Assembly (NCBI GenBank): GCA_018268915.1
Contig: JAFDVQ010000014.1
Coordinates: 62,001-126,000, forward strand
Source: Acidobacteriota bacterium
Lineage (GTDB): Bacteria; Acidobacteriota; Terriglobia; Terriglobales; Acidobacteriaceae
Length of the DNA stretch: 64,000 nucleotides
Direction: 5' to 3'
The translations under genes and the position numbers were made by a program. Within the stretch, counting starts at the first letter, position 1, and the number at the start of each line of letters is the position of its first letter. The notes beneath the pieces were generated by a model. That model did not search any database, had not been told where the DNA came from, and saw only the letters and a list, made by a program, of their open reading frames with translations. Shown one piece after another: positions 50,935 through 60,045 of this stretch.

Positions 50935-53568
50935 ATGCGAATTGCGTCTTCCCCCACCCTTCGCATCGCTGCCGGTTTGTTTCTTGCCGCCCTGCTGAGT
51001 ATTGTCGGGTATAAAGTCTTCCGGCGGTTGATCTCTCACGGTCCTGAGGCGCTGCTGGAGCGAGCCGACGAGATGTCGTGGCTCAACAGTTGGATCAACG
51101 CTGAGCCGCTCTATCACCAAGCCGAACTGCAATTCATTGAAAGGCATCAATCTTCGAAGGCTCTCTACGCCCGTGTGAGCCAGATGCCGGCACACAGCGA
51201 ATCCTCGATTTCCATTCCAAACCAGATAGCCCTTTTGAGATCGGACCTCGACCTGCCCGAGGGCAAAGATCCTGAGACGCGACTGCGCATCCTGACCATT
51301 CTGGGGATGCTCGAGGTCAACTACGACGCCGGCATGGCGCGTCAGACCTGGGCGGATGTCGAGGCACTTGCAGTGCGACAACATCATTACCTTCTTTCGA
51401 CTCGTGCGCAGGGAGAACAGGGGATCGCCGCGTTCCTCCTGGGCGACATCGCCACCGCGAAGAAGAATGTGGTCAGAGCATGGATGGTGGCGAAAGCCCT
51501 TGATCCCGGAGCGCACATCCGCTATGCAAGCCTATATGGCGTCGGCTTGGTCGAGATGCACAAATATCAAGAAGCACTCGGCCCCTTGAACGAGGCGATC
51601 AACGTAGCGAACAGAACTTCTGGAGCCGCTTATCCCACCATCGCCATCACAGGAAAGATTGAAGCGCTCAGTGGGATCGGGCAAAACGCGCAGGCGCTGG
51701 CGCTTGCGGCAGATGAATTAAAGCGGGTCAGCTCCCACGATCTTGCGGGACATCTGTACGAGATCTATCAGGTGAGGGCGGGCGTCTATCAGCGCATGGG
51801 CCAGCAAGATCTCGCCATCGCCGATCTTTCCAAGTCAGCGCAGTATGCTCGAACGCTCAACTACTGGCGAGGGCTCACACAAGTTGACGGGCTTCTCGCA
51901 AAGGCATACCTCGAAAAGGGGGCGTTGCAACCTGCGCTCGCGTCAATCAATGCGGCCATTGAGTCGAACCGGAAGATACCTGATGAGATGTATTTCGTAC
52001 CGCGGGATCTCGGAATTAAGGCCGAGATCCTGGCGCGGCTCGGAAACACAAAGGCGTCAAACGATCTCTACGAAAAGAGCGCGGATCTCTTTGACGCACT
52101 GCTCAGTAAAGTTCCAACACCAACCGTAGAACGACAACTCCTGGACGACCTCAGCATGGTGTATGCGGGCTACTTTTCTTCCCTTTGCGACCAGGGAAGA
52201 ATGGACGACGCATTTCGCGCAATTGAACGGGCACGTGGGCGCGTGGAAGCGCAAGGGTTGACGCATCACGAGATTGTCACGCCGCATCTGCCCGGAGCCG
52301 CGGAGAAAGAACTGACCGCTTTGAACGTCAAATTGCTCGATACGGACGACTCGGCATCCCGCGCTCACATCCTCGACTCAATCTACTCGTCAGAACTGCA
52401 ACTCGGCGACAGTTCGTCACCCGACGCGCCTCCTCAACCCGTCCGTCTCAAGGAACTCCAGCAGCAGTTGCGGCCGTCTGAAGTCCTTGTTGAATACGTT
52501 CTGGGGGAACCGCATTCCTACGCGCTTGCCCTGGCGCGCGCGAGCGTTCATCGCTACGTTTTGGCACCGAAAGGACAACTCGAACGAGACTCGGCAGAAT
52601 ACCGTTCCACTCTTCTACATCAAAAAGCCAATTCAGCATTGGGCCAGCACCTTTACGACGAACTTCTCGGCGGAATACGGGAACTGGATGGCAAGACCAA
52701 ACTCATCGTCGTACCTGATGGCAAGCTCCATTTACTACCTTTCGCGGCGCTCGTTGATGGAGGGCATTACCTTGTTTCGTCCCACGAAGTCTCGGTTGCG
52801 CCATCGGGAACGGTGTTGGAAATTTTGAGGCACCGATCTGGCCAGGTCATTCACGACGATCTCTCCTATGTTGGTGTGGCCGCGTGGGTCCCGAAGTCAC
52901 AACCGACTTCCTTACTAGCCATGATTCAGCGCTCAATGTCCGGACCGGCGCGCCGGGAGCTAGTCGCCTTACCGGAAAGCGAGCATGAGGTTGAGACAAT
53001 AGCCACGGATCTCCCGAAGCCAAACACCGTTCTGCTCGGTGACCATGCTACCGAATCCAATTTCAAACAGCTCCCTTTGAGCCGCTTCGCGGTGATTCAT
53101 CTGGCCCTGCACGGCTACGTCGATCCTGAAATTTCAGATCGATCTGCACTCGTCTTCGCGCCTGAAACTCCAGCGACGGACGACGGGCTTCTCCAGGTAC
53201 GCGAAATCAGAACGCTGCCCATTAATGCCAATCTGGTCACACTTTCTGCTTGCAACACCGGTGTTGGGCCAGTCGGCGAAGAAGGAGTGGAAAACATAGT
53301 CAATGCTTTTATAGAAGCCGGAGCAGAGAGCGTCGTGTCCACTCTATGGGAGCTTCAGGACCACTCTACCGCTCAGTTGATGACCAGCTTTTATGCGCAT
53401 CTTGCGCGAGGTGAGGAGAAGGCTGAAGCTTTGCGAAGAGCGCAGCTAGAAATTCTGAACTCGGGCGCGCCACCGTATTACTGGGCCGGCGTGGAATTGG
53501 ATGGCGAACCCGATGGCAAGCTGCTCGACAAGGTACGGACAAATACCCAATCCAGGAGTGGCGAATGA
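50935..53568 (+). CDS. Membrane-anchored TPR-CHAT caspase-like protein
   Basis: An 877-residue protein. A single N-terminal membrane segment (AAGLFLAALLSIVGYKVF, residues 10-28) is followed by TPR-like helical repeats (about 100-450) and a C-terminal CHAT protease domain with HLALHGY (His about 726) and TLSACNTGVG (Cys about 771). CHAT proteases (TPR-CHAT/Craspase type) cleave specific partners. The ATG at 50935 is favoured; an earlier ATG (50851) would add 28 residues. Its stop overlaps the next start (ATGA), coupling it to the S41 peptidase. The upstream 170 bases are AT-rich and hold the likely promoter (TTGCAT, 17 bases, CACTAT). Confidence 0.85.
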   Translation: MRIASSPTLRIAAGLFLAALLSIVGYKVFRRLISHGPEALLERADEMSWLNSWINAEPLYHQAELQFIERHQSSKALYARVSQMPAHSESSISIPNQIALLRSDLDLPEGKDPETRLRILTILGMLEVNYDAGMARQTWADVEALAVRQHHYLLSTRAQGEQGIAAFLLGDIATAKKNVVRAWMVAKALDPGAHIRYASLYGVGLVEMHKYQEALGPLNEAINVANRTSGAAYPTIAITGKIEALSGIGQNAQALALAADELKRVSSHDLAGHLYEIYQVRAGVYQRMGQQDLAIADLSKSAQYARTLNYWRGLTQVDGLLAKAYLEKGALQPALASINAAIESNRKIPDEMYFVPRDLGIKAEILARLGNTKASNDLYEKSADLFDALLSKVPTPTVERQLLDDLSMVYAGYFSSLCDQGRMDDAFRAIERARGRVEAQGLTHHEIVTPHLPGAAEKELTALNVKLLDTDDSASRAHILDSIYSSELQLGDSSSPDAPPQPVRLKELQQQLRPSEVLVEYVLGEPHSYALALARASVHRYVLAPKGQLERDSAEYRSTLLHQKANSALGQHLYDELLGGIRELDGKTKLIVVPDGKLHLLPFAALVDGGHYLVSSHEVSVAPSGTVLEILRHRSGQVIHDDLSYVGVAAWVPKSQPTSLLAMIQRSMSGPARRELVALPESEHEVETIATDLPKPNTVLLGDHATESNFKQLPLSRFAVIHLALHGYVDPEISDRSALVFAPETPATDDGLLQVREIRTLPINANLVTLSACNTGVGPVGEEGVENIVNAFIEAGAESVVSTLWELQDHSTAQLMTSFYAHLARGEEKAEALRRAQLEILNSGAPPYYWAGVELDGEPDGKLLDKVRTNTQSRSGE

Positions 53569-54869
53569 CCATGAGTTCCGCGGCAGAGGCTATGATGCCG
53601 GTTCAGCTCGAAGCAAAGGAACGGCGGGCCGTACTTGAGAACGTTCTGGCGGCTTTGCAGAAGAGGTTCTATTCCCCTGAAAAACTGAACGGAGACTGGC
53701 ACTCCGCCGTTGAGAAGCACAGAAATTGCATCGAAGCCGCGAGTACGGCAGACGATTTCGAGAAGGCCATGGGCGACTTGTTGGCTGAGTTGCAGACCTC
53801 TCATCTCGGCTTCTTTCATGCGGGAGCGCGCAGGGCTTCGAGCAAGGCCGCGCTCAGTGCCACATACCTAGCGGACGAAACTGAGTTCGGGAAGCGCTGG
53901 GTATTTCAGGATGTACATCCCGGAGGAGCTGCAGCGAATGCCGGCATTCAGGCGGGAGACATCCTTCTCGGAGTCAACGGGGAGGACTTGATACCGCCGG
54001 AGCATCCGACATTCTCAATGGGCGAACAGACCGTGATCGAAGTCGTCGACGGACAGGGACAACGGGTCAGTCGTACGGTAGATGTTGGGCGGCCAAAGGG
54101 AAAGAAGCTTCATTTCGTCGAACCGAGACTGGTGGATGCCCGCCCACTTGAAGGCGGAATTGGCTACCTGAGAGTGGCGATGTTTCCGGGCATGGTGGGG
54201 GTCGAAGTCGCCAACGAGATATCCAACGCCATTGCGGCGTTGGGCGAAATCAACAGACTGATCATCGACCTGCGCGGCAACACAGGCGGAGGTTTAGGCG
54301 CTCTTCGCGTGATGAGCCTTCTCACACCTGGCCAGATTCCGGTTGGTTTCGCGCTCGATCGTCGGCGGGTCACAAAGAATCTTGAAATCAAGAAATCGGG
54401 ATTCCCGCGATTCGGCCGTATTCCATCATCTCCGAAGAGGTTGTGGTTGTTGGCGCTTCAATTTGGGCCCTCGATGATTGCGAAGAAGCCGATCGTTCTT
54501 CAGACCGAAGGGCTTGGTAAACAATCATTCCAGGGACGCGTGATCTTGCTGGTGGACCGGCACACCGCGAGTGCTGCCGAAATGATCGTTGCATTCGCTC
54601 GTGAGAATGGACTCGCAACAATCGTCGGCGAACGAACGGCTGGACGCCTGCTTTCGGCAACATCCGTGAAGGTCGGCAATGGCTTCCGTCTTGCTCTTCC
54701 TACTGGGGCCTATTACACGTGGAAAGGTTCCGTTCTCGAGGGCACTCCAATCGAGCCGGACCATCAAATCGACTTCGACTGGCGCGAGAGCCGCGCTGGC
54801 CGCGACCCTCAATTGGAACGCGCAGTTCAATTGGCAAAAAATGAGTTTCGGTCAAAACCTGCAGGCTAG
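53565..54869 (+). CDS. S41-family peptidase with PDZ domain
   Basis: A 434-residue S41/Ctp-type peptidase without signal peptide. A PDZ domain occupies about residues 95-170 (VHPGGAAANAGIQAGDILLG). The core holds RLIIDLRGNTGGGL and VDRHTASAAEMIVAFA (catalytic Ser about 336), then GERTAGRLLS. An arginine stands where Ctp enzymes have the catalytic lysine, so the tricorn-like catalytic set is more likely. The gene is coupled to the CHAT gene by ATGA. Two different proteases in one operon suggests a cascade; substrates are unknown. Confidence 0.85.
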   Translation: MTMSSAAEAMMPVQLEAKERRAVLENVLAALQKRFYSPEKLNGDWHSAVEKHRNCIEAASTADDFEKAMGDLLAELQTSHLGFFHAGARRASSKAALSATYLADETEFGKRWVFQDVHPGGAAANAGIQAGDILLGVNGEDLIPPEHPTFSMGEQTVIEVVDGQGQRVSRTVDVGRPKGKKLHFVEPRLVDARPLEGGIGYLRVAMFPGMVGVEVANEISNAIAALGEINRLIIDLRGNTGGGLGALRVMSLLTPGQIPVGFALDRRRVTKNLEIKKSGFPRFGRIPSSPKRLWLLALQFGPSMIAKKPIVLQTEGLGKQSFQGRVILLVDRHTASAAEMIVAFARENGLATIVGERTAGRLLSATSVKVGNGFRLALPTGAYYTWKGSVLEGTPIEPDHQIDFDWRESRAGRDPQLERAVQLAKNEFRSKPAG

Positions 54870-54902
54870 GACCAGGGCCATCCGGCTCGGCTACTATGCA
54901 CA

Positions 54903-55151
54903 TTAGTACCGGGTCCAGTCTTCAAGCGGGTGGTAGAGAATCGAATGCGACTCTCTATCGGACAGGAAATCTCTGCATGACTTCCAGGCCATGATTCCGA
55001 GAGGTACCAGCATTAGAGCCAACGCGACGATCGCCAGGATTCCCAGCCCTGTCTGGATCCAGGAAGTTTGAGGGCGAGAATCAACATGATGTCCGCAATG
55101 CGGGCAGACGGATTGCTGCATTCGCTCGAGCTCAAGCGTCGAAATCGCCAT
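54903..55151 (-). CDS. Small zinc-ribbon membrane protein (82 aa)
   Basis: An 82-residue protein: a CPHCGHHVD half zinc ribbon (one CxxC plus histidines) near residue 16, then a membrane helix (LGILAIVALALMLVPLGIM) near residues 36-56 and a short charged tail. GAGGAGGAC precedes the ATG at 55151. It overlaps the 3' end of the HTH gene by 20 bases and must be expressed with it. Confidence 0.6.
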   Translation of the reverse strand: MAISTLELERMQQSVCPHCGHHVDSRPQTSWIQTGLGILAIVALALMLVPLGIMAWKSCRDFLSDRESHSILYHPLEDWTRY

Positions 55152-55854
55152 CGTCGTCCTCCTCGCCTTGTTGAGTAGACCCCTCGCCGTTCTGCAATGC
55201 TGCGAATGCCTCTCGTTCGCGCTTGTCGCGGCGGACTTCGAGCAACTGTTCGCCAGCAGTGTGTTTTGGCGAAAAGCAGTACTGGAGGTACGCCTCAAAC
55301 AGCGTGTGGTTTGGAATCCGGCGTTTGAGCAGATCGTGAAGGTGCTGTTTGTAGAAAGCAGCCAGAGCCTCGGGCGTGATGCGGTAGTTCTTACGTCTGC
55401 CTTGGTTCGTGACGGTCGCTTGGAGCCATCCCTGCTCGATCCACTGGATCACCTCCGTGGAACGCACGCGCACTGCGTTCGCCAAGGCCTGCACCGAAAA
55501 GCAATCGCATCGGATATTGCGGACGCTCAACTGCCTTCTGTGGAGAGCATTCCAGACGGCTCTTGGACTTCGGTTCAACCGCTTGGCAACTTCCTCGACG
55601 GAGTATTTAGTGAGCAGTTCACGCGCCTCGTCGAGTTCTTCAGGCTGCCAGCGGCGGTTGTCGGTCTCGGCTTTGATGCCGTACTTGATTACGAATCGCC
55701 AGCATTCCTGATCTGAGCGGCCGGTCTGACGTTGCAGCCGGCGCACAAGCTGGGCCAGCTTAGGTCCGGAAAGCACCCTGGCCTGTTCAGCCAGTGCGAG
55801 TGCCTCCGATCCCCATTGCGGGGGAAGTCCTGGTAGGGGACGAGCGGTTGCCAT
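55132..55854 (-). CDS. HTH/MerR-like DNA-binding protein (240 aa)
   Basis: A 240-residue regulator-like protein. A helix-turn-helix region is in the middle (LTKYSVEEVAKRLNRSPRAV), followed by a MerR-like module (FSVQALANAVRVRSTEVIQW). A very acidic tail closes it (GEEDDDGDFDA). The ATG at 55854 is preceded by GAGGTG. It shares its end with the small membrane protein gene. Three TGTGGAAAA-like boxes lie upstream of it. The target is unknown. Confidence 0.65.
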   Translation of the reverse strand: MATARPLPGLPPQWGSEALALAEQARVLSGPKLAQLVRRLQRQTGRSDQECWRFVIKYGIKAETDNRRWQPEELDEARELLTKYSVEEVAKRLNRSPRAVWNALHRRQLSVRNIRCDCFSVQALANAVRVRSTEVIQWIEQGWLQATVTNQGRRKNYRITPEALAAFYKQHLHDLLKRRIPNHTLFEAYLQYCFSPKHTAGEQLLEVRRDKREREAFAALQNGEGSTQQGEEDDDGDFDA

Positions 55855-55915
55855 ATGCACCTCGATGAGGGGGGAGCGTGCAATGGGGCAGAAAAAGCCC
55901 TCTACATATAAAGGC

Positions 55916-55973
55916 TGTGGAAAAGGCCAAAAACGAACATGAGGAGTGGAAAAATCTCACGCTATGTGGAAAT
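55916..55973. other. Cluster of three DnaA-box-like 9-mers
   Basis: TGTGGAAAA (55916-55924) matches the reverse of the DnaA-box consensus TTWTNCACA; AGTGGAAAA (55945-55953) and TGTGGAAAT (55965-55973) differ by one base each. They lie on the same strand at spacings of 29 and 20 bases between a divergent HTH gene and the ECF sigma gene. They could be DnaA boxes, binding sites of the HTH protein, or chance in an AT-rich gap. Confidence 0.3.
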
Positions 55974-56059
55974 CTGGGCTGTTTTCAGGTACATTGGCGG
56001 TACTGACTCGACACCTGCGTCCGATCAGGAGTCAATCGGATATTGCTGATTGTTCAGTC

Positions 56060-56623
56060 ATGGCCTCCCCGTCTCCACTAGACCGTTGCTGGGTTTTGAA
56101 AGACTCACCCGCCGCGACGCCGCTCATGCCGGCAATGCGCGCGGCTGTAGAACAACACTGGCCCGATGTGCTGCGAACCGCCGGCTCGGTGCTCGGAGAT
56201 GAAGCACTGGCAGCGGAAATCATGGAACAGGCGATCGAACAAGCCGTCGCCTACCTCACCGATCACCCTCCAGAGAATCACGACCACGTGAACGCGATTC
56301 TCGCGCGATTCTGGCGAGAGGAAATTGGCCGCCGGCGGAAGCAGAACGCACATCTTGTCTTCATCGATTTCTCGGCCGCGGCTGAACCCTCTTCTCCCGA
56401 GACGCCATTTCCCGCCGCGGATGCGGCCATCGATGCCGAGAGGATCCTCCGCGACGCCCCGCCTAAGGTGCGCGAAGCGATCATGATGCGGTATGGCAGC
56501 TCAGATTCCTGGAAGGATGTAGCCGCGAGGACTGCGACAACTCCTGCCTCGATCCGCATGAGCTGCAAGCGATTCATCGATCGCATCCGGCGGGAATTGG
56601 GGATTCCGGGTACTACGCAGTAA
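56060..56623 (+). CDS. ECF-like RNA polymerase sigma factor
   Basis: A 187-residue sigma-70-like protein. A sigma region 2-type helix set (LRTAGSVLGDEALAAEIMEQ) precedes a linker, and the region 4 HTH reads VREAIMMRYGSSDSWKDVAA then ASIRMSCKRFIDRIRREL. The ATG at 56060 is chosen because the upstream frame has no good start and is not protein-like. Its partner is the anti-sigma-like membrane protein 39 bases downstream. Target promoters are not visible in the window. Confidence 0.65.
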   Translation: MASPSPLDRCWVLKDSPAATPLMPAMRAAVEQHWPDVLRTAGSVLGDEALAAEIMEQAIEQAVAYLTDHPPENHDHVNAILARFWREEIGRRRKQNAHLVFIDFSAAAEPSSPETPFPAADAAIDAERILRDAPPKVREAIMMRYGSSDSWKDVAARTATTPASIRMSCKRFIDRIRRELGIPGTTQ

Positions 56624-56662
56624 ACTCCGGCAGAGGCACTTCACGCGACCGGAAAGGATTCC

Positions 56663-57400
56663 GTGGACGGACGTCAATCGTTTTTACAGGATGATGACGA
56701 TGATTCGTTGCTTTTCGAGAAGCTCCAGGAGCATGTCCTCGAAAGGTATCCGAACCCGGAGCGCAAGGGATGCATCGATCACACGACCTTGGAAACCTGG
56801 GTCTACTCTCCGCGAAAGCTAGATCTCTCCGATCCCAAGTACCTCCACGTCCTGAAGTGCGCGGAATGTACCCGTGAGTTGATCGAACTACGGAAACAGC
56901 GAGATGCGCGAAGAAAGGCGCAACTCGGGAACCAGGCAGTAAGGGCTCGGAACTGGCGGTGGGCGGGATTAGCCGCAGTTCTGGTGTGCTCGATCGCCCT
57001 AGGAGGCGTGGCCTATTGGCGCTCGCATTTTCCGACTTCATCCACTGCTGCGCTCCCGGCAACTCCAGTGGCGCTCACGATTGATTTGAGCCAAGCGGGG
57101 ACCACGCGCGGCGGCGAGACCTCCGCCGTTCCGCCGGTAGCCCTGCCGAGGCGGGTGGTTGCCGCGCATATTCTCCTTCCATATTTCAGCCCGGGAGGAA
57201 AATACGTCGTCTCCGTCACCACCGATCGCAACGGCACATCAGAAAAAGCAATCGGCCGTGCTGTCGCAAACGTGCAGGGAATTCACACGGACCTCACGGT
57301 CGCCCTCGATCTCCGCAGCCTGCCGTCGGGCACCTACTTTCTCTCCACGACCCATGAGGGAGACCCTGCCTCGTATTTCTATCCGCTAACAGTTAAATGA
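56663..57400 (+). CDS. Anti-sigma-like membrane protein with zinc-binding N-terminus
   Basis: A 245-residue protein. The N-terminus has an anti-sigma-type pattern, C-x-D-H near residue 37 then HVLKCAECTRELIELR (HxxxCxxC, residues 64-78). One membrane helix follows (WRWAGLAAVLVCSIALGGVA, about 99-119), and the outside half is a beta-rich domain ending with SGTYFLSTTHEGDPASYFY. The start is GTG at 56663. It directly follows the ECF sigma gene, which it probably holds at the membrane. Confidence 0.7.
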   Translation: MDGRQSFLQDDDDDSLLFEKLQEHVLERYPNPERKGCIDHTTLETWVYSPRKLDLSDPKYLHVLKCAECTRELIELRKQRDARRKAQLGNQAVRARNWRWAGLAAVLVCSIALGGVAYWRSHFPTSSTAALPATPVALTIDLSQAGTTRGGETSAVPPVALPRRVVAAHILLPYFSPGGKYVVSVTTDRNGTSEKAIGRAVANVQGIHTDLTVALDLRSLPSGTYFLSTTHEGDPASYFYPLTVK

Positions 57401-57451
57401 TTTGGTCATGAGCCGGTCTGCGAGCCGGTTCTTACATTCAACTTCAGATGA

Positions 57452-57685
57452 GCCGCGGAGAAATGGCCTCCTGAATGCCTTGCCGCGTCCAAGGCTATAC
57501 TTACGGACACGAAGGTATTGACCGTTCTCCCCTGTAGGATCTCGGTCTTTGGCGAGGGTGAAGGCTGCACGATTGCTGCGGTCACTCCAACTTCAATGCT
57601 CGCCGCCACGGGCTTGGACAGGGTTGGATCTCTGGCCGAAGAAGTGGAGCGCGAGGTCCTCGCCATCATCGATGAAGCTGCATAG
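57452..57685 (+). pseudogene. DUF302 remnant
   Basis: A frame from after a stop at 57449-57451 to TAG at 57685 reads LTDTKVLTVLPCRISVF, then TPTSMLAATGL and LAEEVEREVLAIIDEA, the C-terminal half of a DUF302 protein. No start codon occurs in the first 40 codons and the N-terminal half is missing, so it is a remnant. DUF302 genes often accompany metal-efflux or redox genes, and this remnant sits next to the P1B ATPase. The rest of the 57401-57715 gap shows nothing else. Confidence 0.5.
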
Positions 57686-57715
57686 ACATGAAGGATTGCG
57701 GGTGCGATGCCGAGG

Positions 57716-59836
57716 TCATTTCCGCAGTAACCTCAGGCCATTGCCGACCACCAGTAAGCTGGCGCCCATGTCGGCGAATACCGCCATCCACATAGTCGCC
57801 TGACCAGCGAAGGTGAGTACAAGAAAAACCGCCTTGATGCCCAATGCCAGCGCGATGTTCTGCATTAAGATGCGGGCCGTTGCTCGGGAGAGCCGGACGA
57901 ATGTGGGAATTTTACGCAGATCGTCGTCCATCAGCGCCACGTCGGCGGTTTCGATAGCCGTATCGGTGCCCGCGGCTCCCATCGCGAAGCCGATATCGGC
58001 TCGCGCCAAGGCGGGTGCATCGTTGATGCCGTCACCGACCATGCCTACGGCCCCCTCCGCGCCAAAAAACTCCACTGCCCGCAACTTATCCTCGGGCAAG
58101 AGGTTGCCACGGACCTGGTCGATTCCCACCTGCTCTGCAATTGCTTCAGCGGTGTGCGGATTGTCACCAGTCAACATCGCGGTCTTGATTCCGAGCTGGT
58201 GTAGATCAGCGATGGCGTTTCGGCTGCTGTCCTTCACTGTATCGGCCACGGCAAACAAAGCCATGACTTGTTGATCGTCTATTAGCACGACAACTGTTTT
58301 TCCCTGTCGTTCCAGCACATCAAGACGGGCTTCCAGTTTCTTGGAGCAAAGGCCCAATTCCTCAACCAGGCGGTGGTTGCCGAGCGAATACGCCTTGCCC
58401 TCAATCAATCCACGCACGCCGCGACCGGGCAGCGCTTCGAACTCCTGGACACTCTCTCCGATTAGTCCGTCGATCTCTGCAGCTTTGGCAACAGCTTGTG
58501 ACACCGGATGGTCGGAACGACCGGCGAGGCTGACGGCCAATCGACGGCTAAGCGCAACGTCCATGCTGCCATATAACTCGAAGTCGGTCTGGATTGGTTT
58601 GCCATGAGTAATGGTTCCGGTTTTGTCGAGCGCAAGCCACTTCAACTTACGACCCTCTTCGAGGTAAACACCACCTTTGATCAATATCCCATGCCGCGCA
58701 GCTGCAGCCAGACCGCTGACAATGCTCACTGGTGTGGAGATGACCAGGGCGCACGGGCATGCGATAACCAGCAGCACTAGCGCCTTATAGATCCACGCGA
58801 GCCACGACGCGCTGAACAGCAGTGGAGGCAGGAACACCACTACGAGCGCCACAACGAACACGATGGGGGTGTACCACCGGGCGAACTGGTCGACAAACCG
58901 CTGGGTGGGTGCGCGGCTCCCCTGCGCGGCCTCCACAGCATGAATGATGCGCGCCAGCGTGGAATCGTGCGCAGCTGCCGTGACTAGATACTCGAAGGAG
59001 CCGGATTCGTTGATACTGCCTGCGAACACCGGGTCCCCCTCAATCTTCTCGACCGGCAGACTTTCGCCGGTGATCGGCGCCTGATTAATAGTGGAGTGGC
59101 CGTGTATCACCTTGCCATCGAGGGCGATGCGTTCACCAGGTTTGACGCGAACTCGGCTGCTGATCGTCACCGCCGTAGCTTCAATGTCGGCCCAACTTCC
59201 ATCGGTCTGCTGAACTGTGGCCTTTTGCGGGGCCAGATTCAGCAAGCCGCGGATCGCGTTGCGGGCGCGGTCGAGTGATTTAGCTTCGATGACTTCAGCC
59301 AACGCAAACAAGACCATCACCATCGCCGCTTCCGGCCAGTGTCCAATCAGCATCGCACCAGTGACCGCAATAGACATGAGTGCGTTCATGTTCAAGTTGC
59401 GGTTTCTGAGCGCGATCCATCCCTTCTTGTAGGTGGATAGACCACCGGTGAAGATGGCAACCAGCGCCAGCGCCACTACCGCCCAATTGTTACCGCCATA
59501 GAGCCAGTACACTAGTTCCGCCAATGCGGCCGTCACACCGGACACGGCCAACGGCCACCAGTTGGTACGGGATGGCTCCGGTGCGGGATGGCTTGTCAGA
59601 GTTGCTGCTTCACGTACCTCGGCATCGAAGCCAAGTGACTTCAATGCCGCGAGCACGCGAGGCAACGCATCTGGAGCATGGCTGACCCTCAGCGTGCGCT
59701 GAACCAGGTTGAAATCGAGTGCCGACACACCGGTCATCTCCACAAGTTTGGCGCGGATCAGCCCCTCTTCGGTTGGACAATCCATCTTGGAGATGGCCAG
59801 TACCGTGCTCTGGTGGTCCGAATCATGCTGACTCAT
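57716..59836 (-). CDS. HMA-type P1B heavy-metal ATPase (Zn/Cd/Pb type)
   Basis: A 706-residue metal-exporting P-type ATPase. An N-terminal HMA domain has the motif MDCPTEE (residues 14-20) in place of the CxxC of copper pumps. Six to eight membrane segments, the CPC metal site (VIACPCALVIST, about residue 360), the phosphorylation site DKTGTITHG (about 405), TGDN and GDGINDAPAL are all present. The CPC plus MDCPTEE combination points to ZntA/CadA-type Zn/Cd/Pb export. It is the last gene of a five-gene operon. Full-length. Confidence 0.9.
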   Translation of the reverse strand: MSQHDSDHQSTVLAISKMDCPTEEGLIRAKLVEMTGVSALDFNLVQRTLRVSHAPDALPRVLAALKSLGFDAEVREAATLTSHPAPEPSRTNWWPLAVSGVTAALAELVYWLYGGNNWAVVALALVAIFTGGLSTYKKGWIALRNRNLNMNALMSIAVTGAMLIGHWPEAAMVMVLFALAEVIEAKSLDRARNAIRGLLNLAPQKATVQQTDGSWADIEATAVTISSRVRVKPGERIALDGKVIHGHSTINQAPITGESLPVEKIEGDPVFAGSINESGSFEYLVTAAAHDSTLARIIHAVEAAQGSRAPTQRFVDQFARWYTPIVFVVALVVVFLPPLLFSASWLAWIYKALVLLVIACPCALVISTPVSIVSGLAAAARHGILIKGGVYLEEGRKLKWLALDKTGTITHGKPIQTDFELYGSMDVALSRRLAVSLAGRSDHPVSQAVAKAAEIDGLIGESVQEFEALPGRGVRGLIEGKAYSLGNHRLVEELGLCSKKLEARLDVLERQGKTVVVLIDDQQVMALFAVADTVKDSSRNAIADLHQLGIKTAMLTGDNPHTAEAIAEQVGIDQVRGNLLPEDKLRAVEFFGAEGAVGMVGDGINDAPALARADIGFAMGAAGTDTAIETADVALMDDDLRKIPTFVRLSRATARILMQNIALALGIKAVFLVLTFAGQATMWMAVFADMGASLLVVGNGLRLLRK

Positions 59837-60045
59837 CGTTGTTTCCTCAGCCTTTGATCATCCTTGTCGCGCCGATTAAAGACCCTGTAGTTCTGATCGA
59901 CAGATTCGTTCGACCAGGAACGCGACATTCTCATAAAGAACGAGCGGAATGCGCCTGACCACCTTCCCTTGTCGAGCGTTAAGTCGACTCTTGAGGATTT
60001 TCGTTCAACATTCCGGCGTGGCATGATGTCAGAGCGTGGGTTCAT
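59833..60045 (-). CDS. Small basic protein coupled to sigma factor and ATPase genes (70 aa)
   Basis: A 70-residue frame whose ATG overlaps the sigma-factor stop (ATGA at 60042-60045) and whose stop overlaps the ATPase start (ATGA at 59833-59836). Two exact overlaps are hard to explain by chance. The protein is strongly basic (Arg/Lys-rich), without cysteines or a membrane segment; a plausible sigma-binding or regulatory role is inference. It may also serve only to couple translation of the neighbours. Confidence 0.45.
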   Translation of the reverse strand: MNPRSDIMPRRNVERKSSRVDLTLDKGRWSGAFRSFFMRMSRSWSNESVDQNYRVFNRRDKDDQRLRKQR

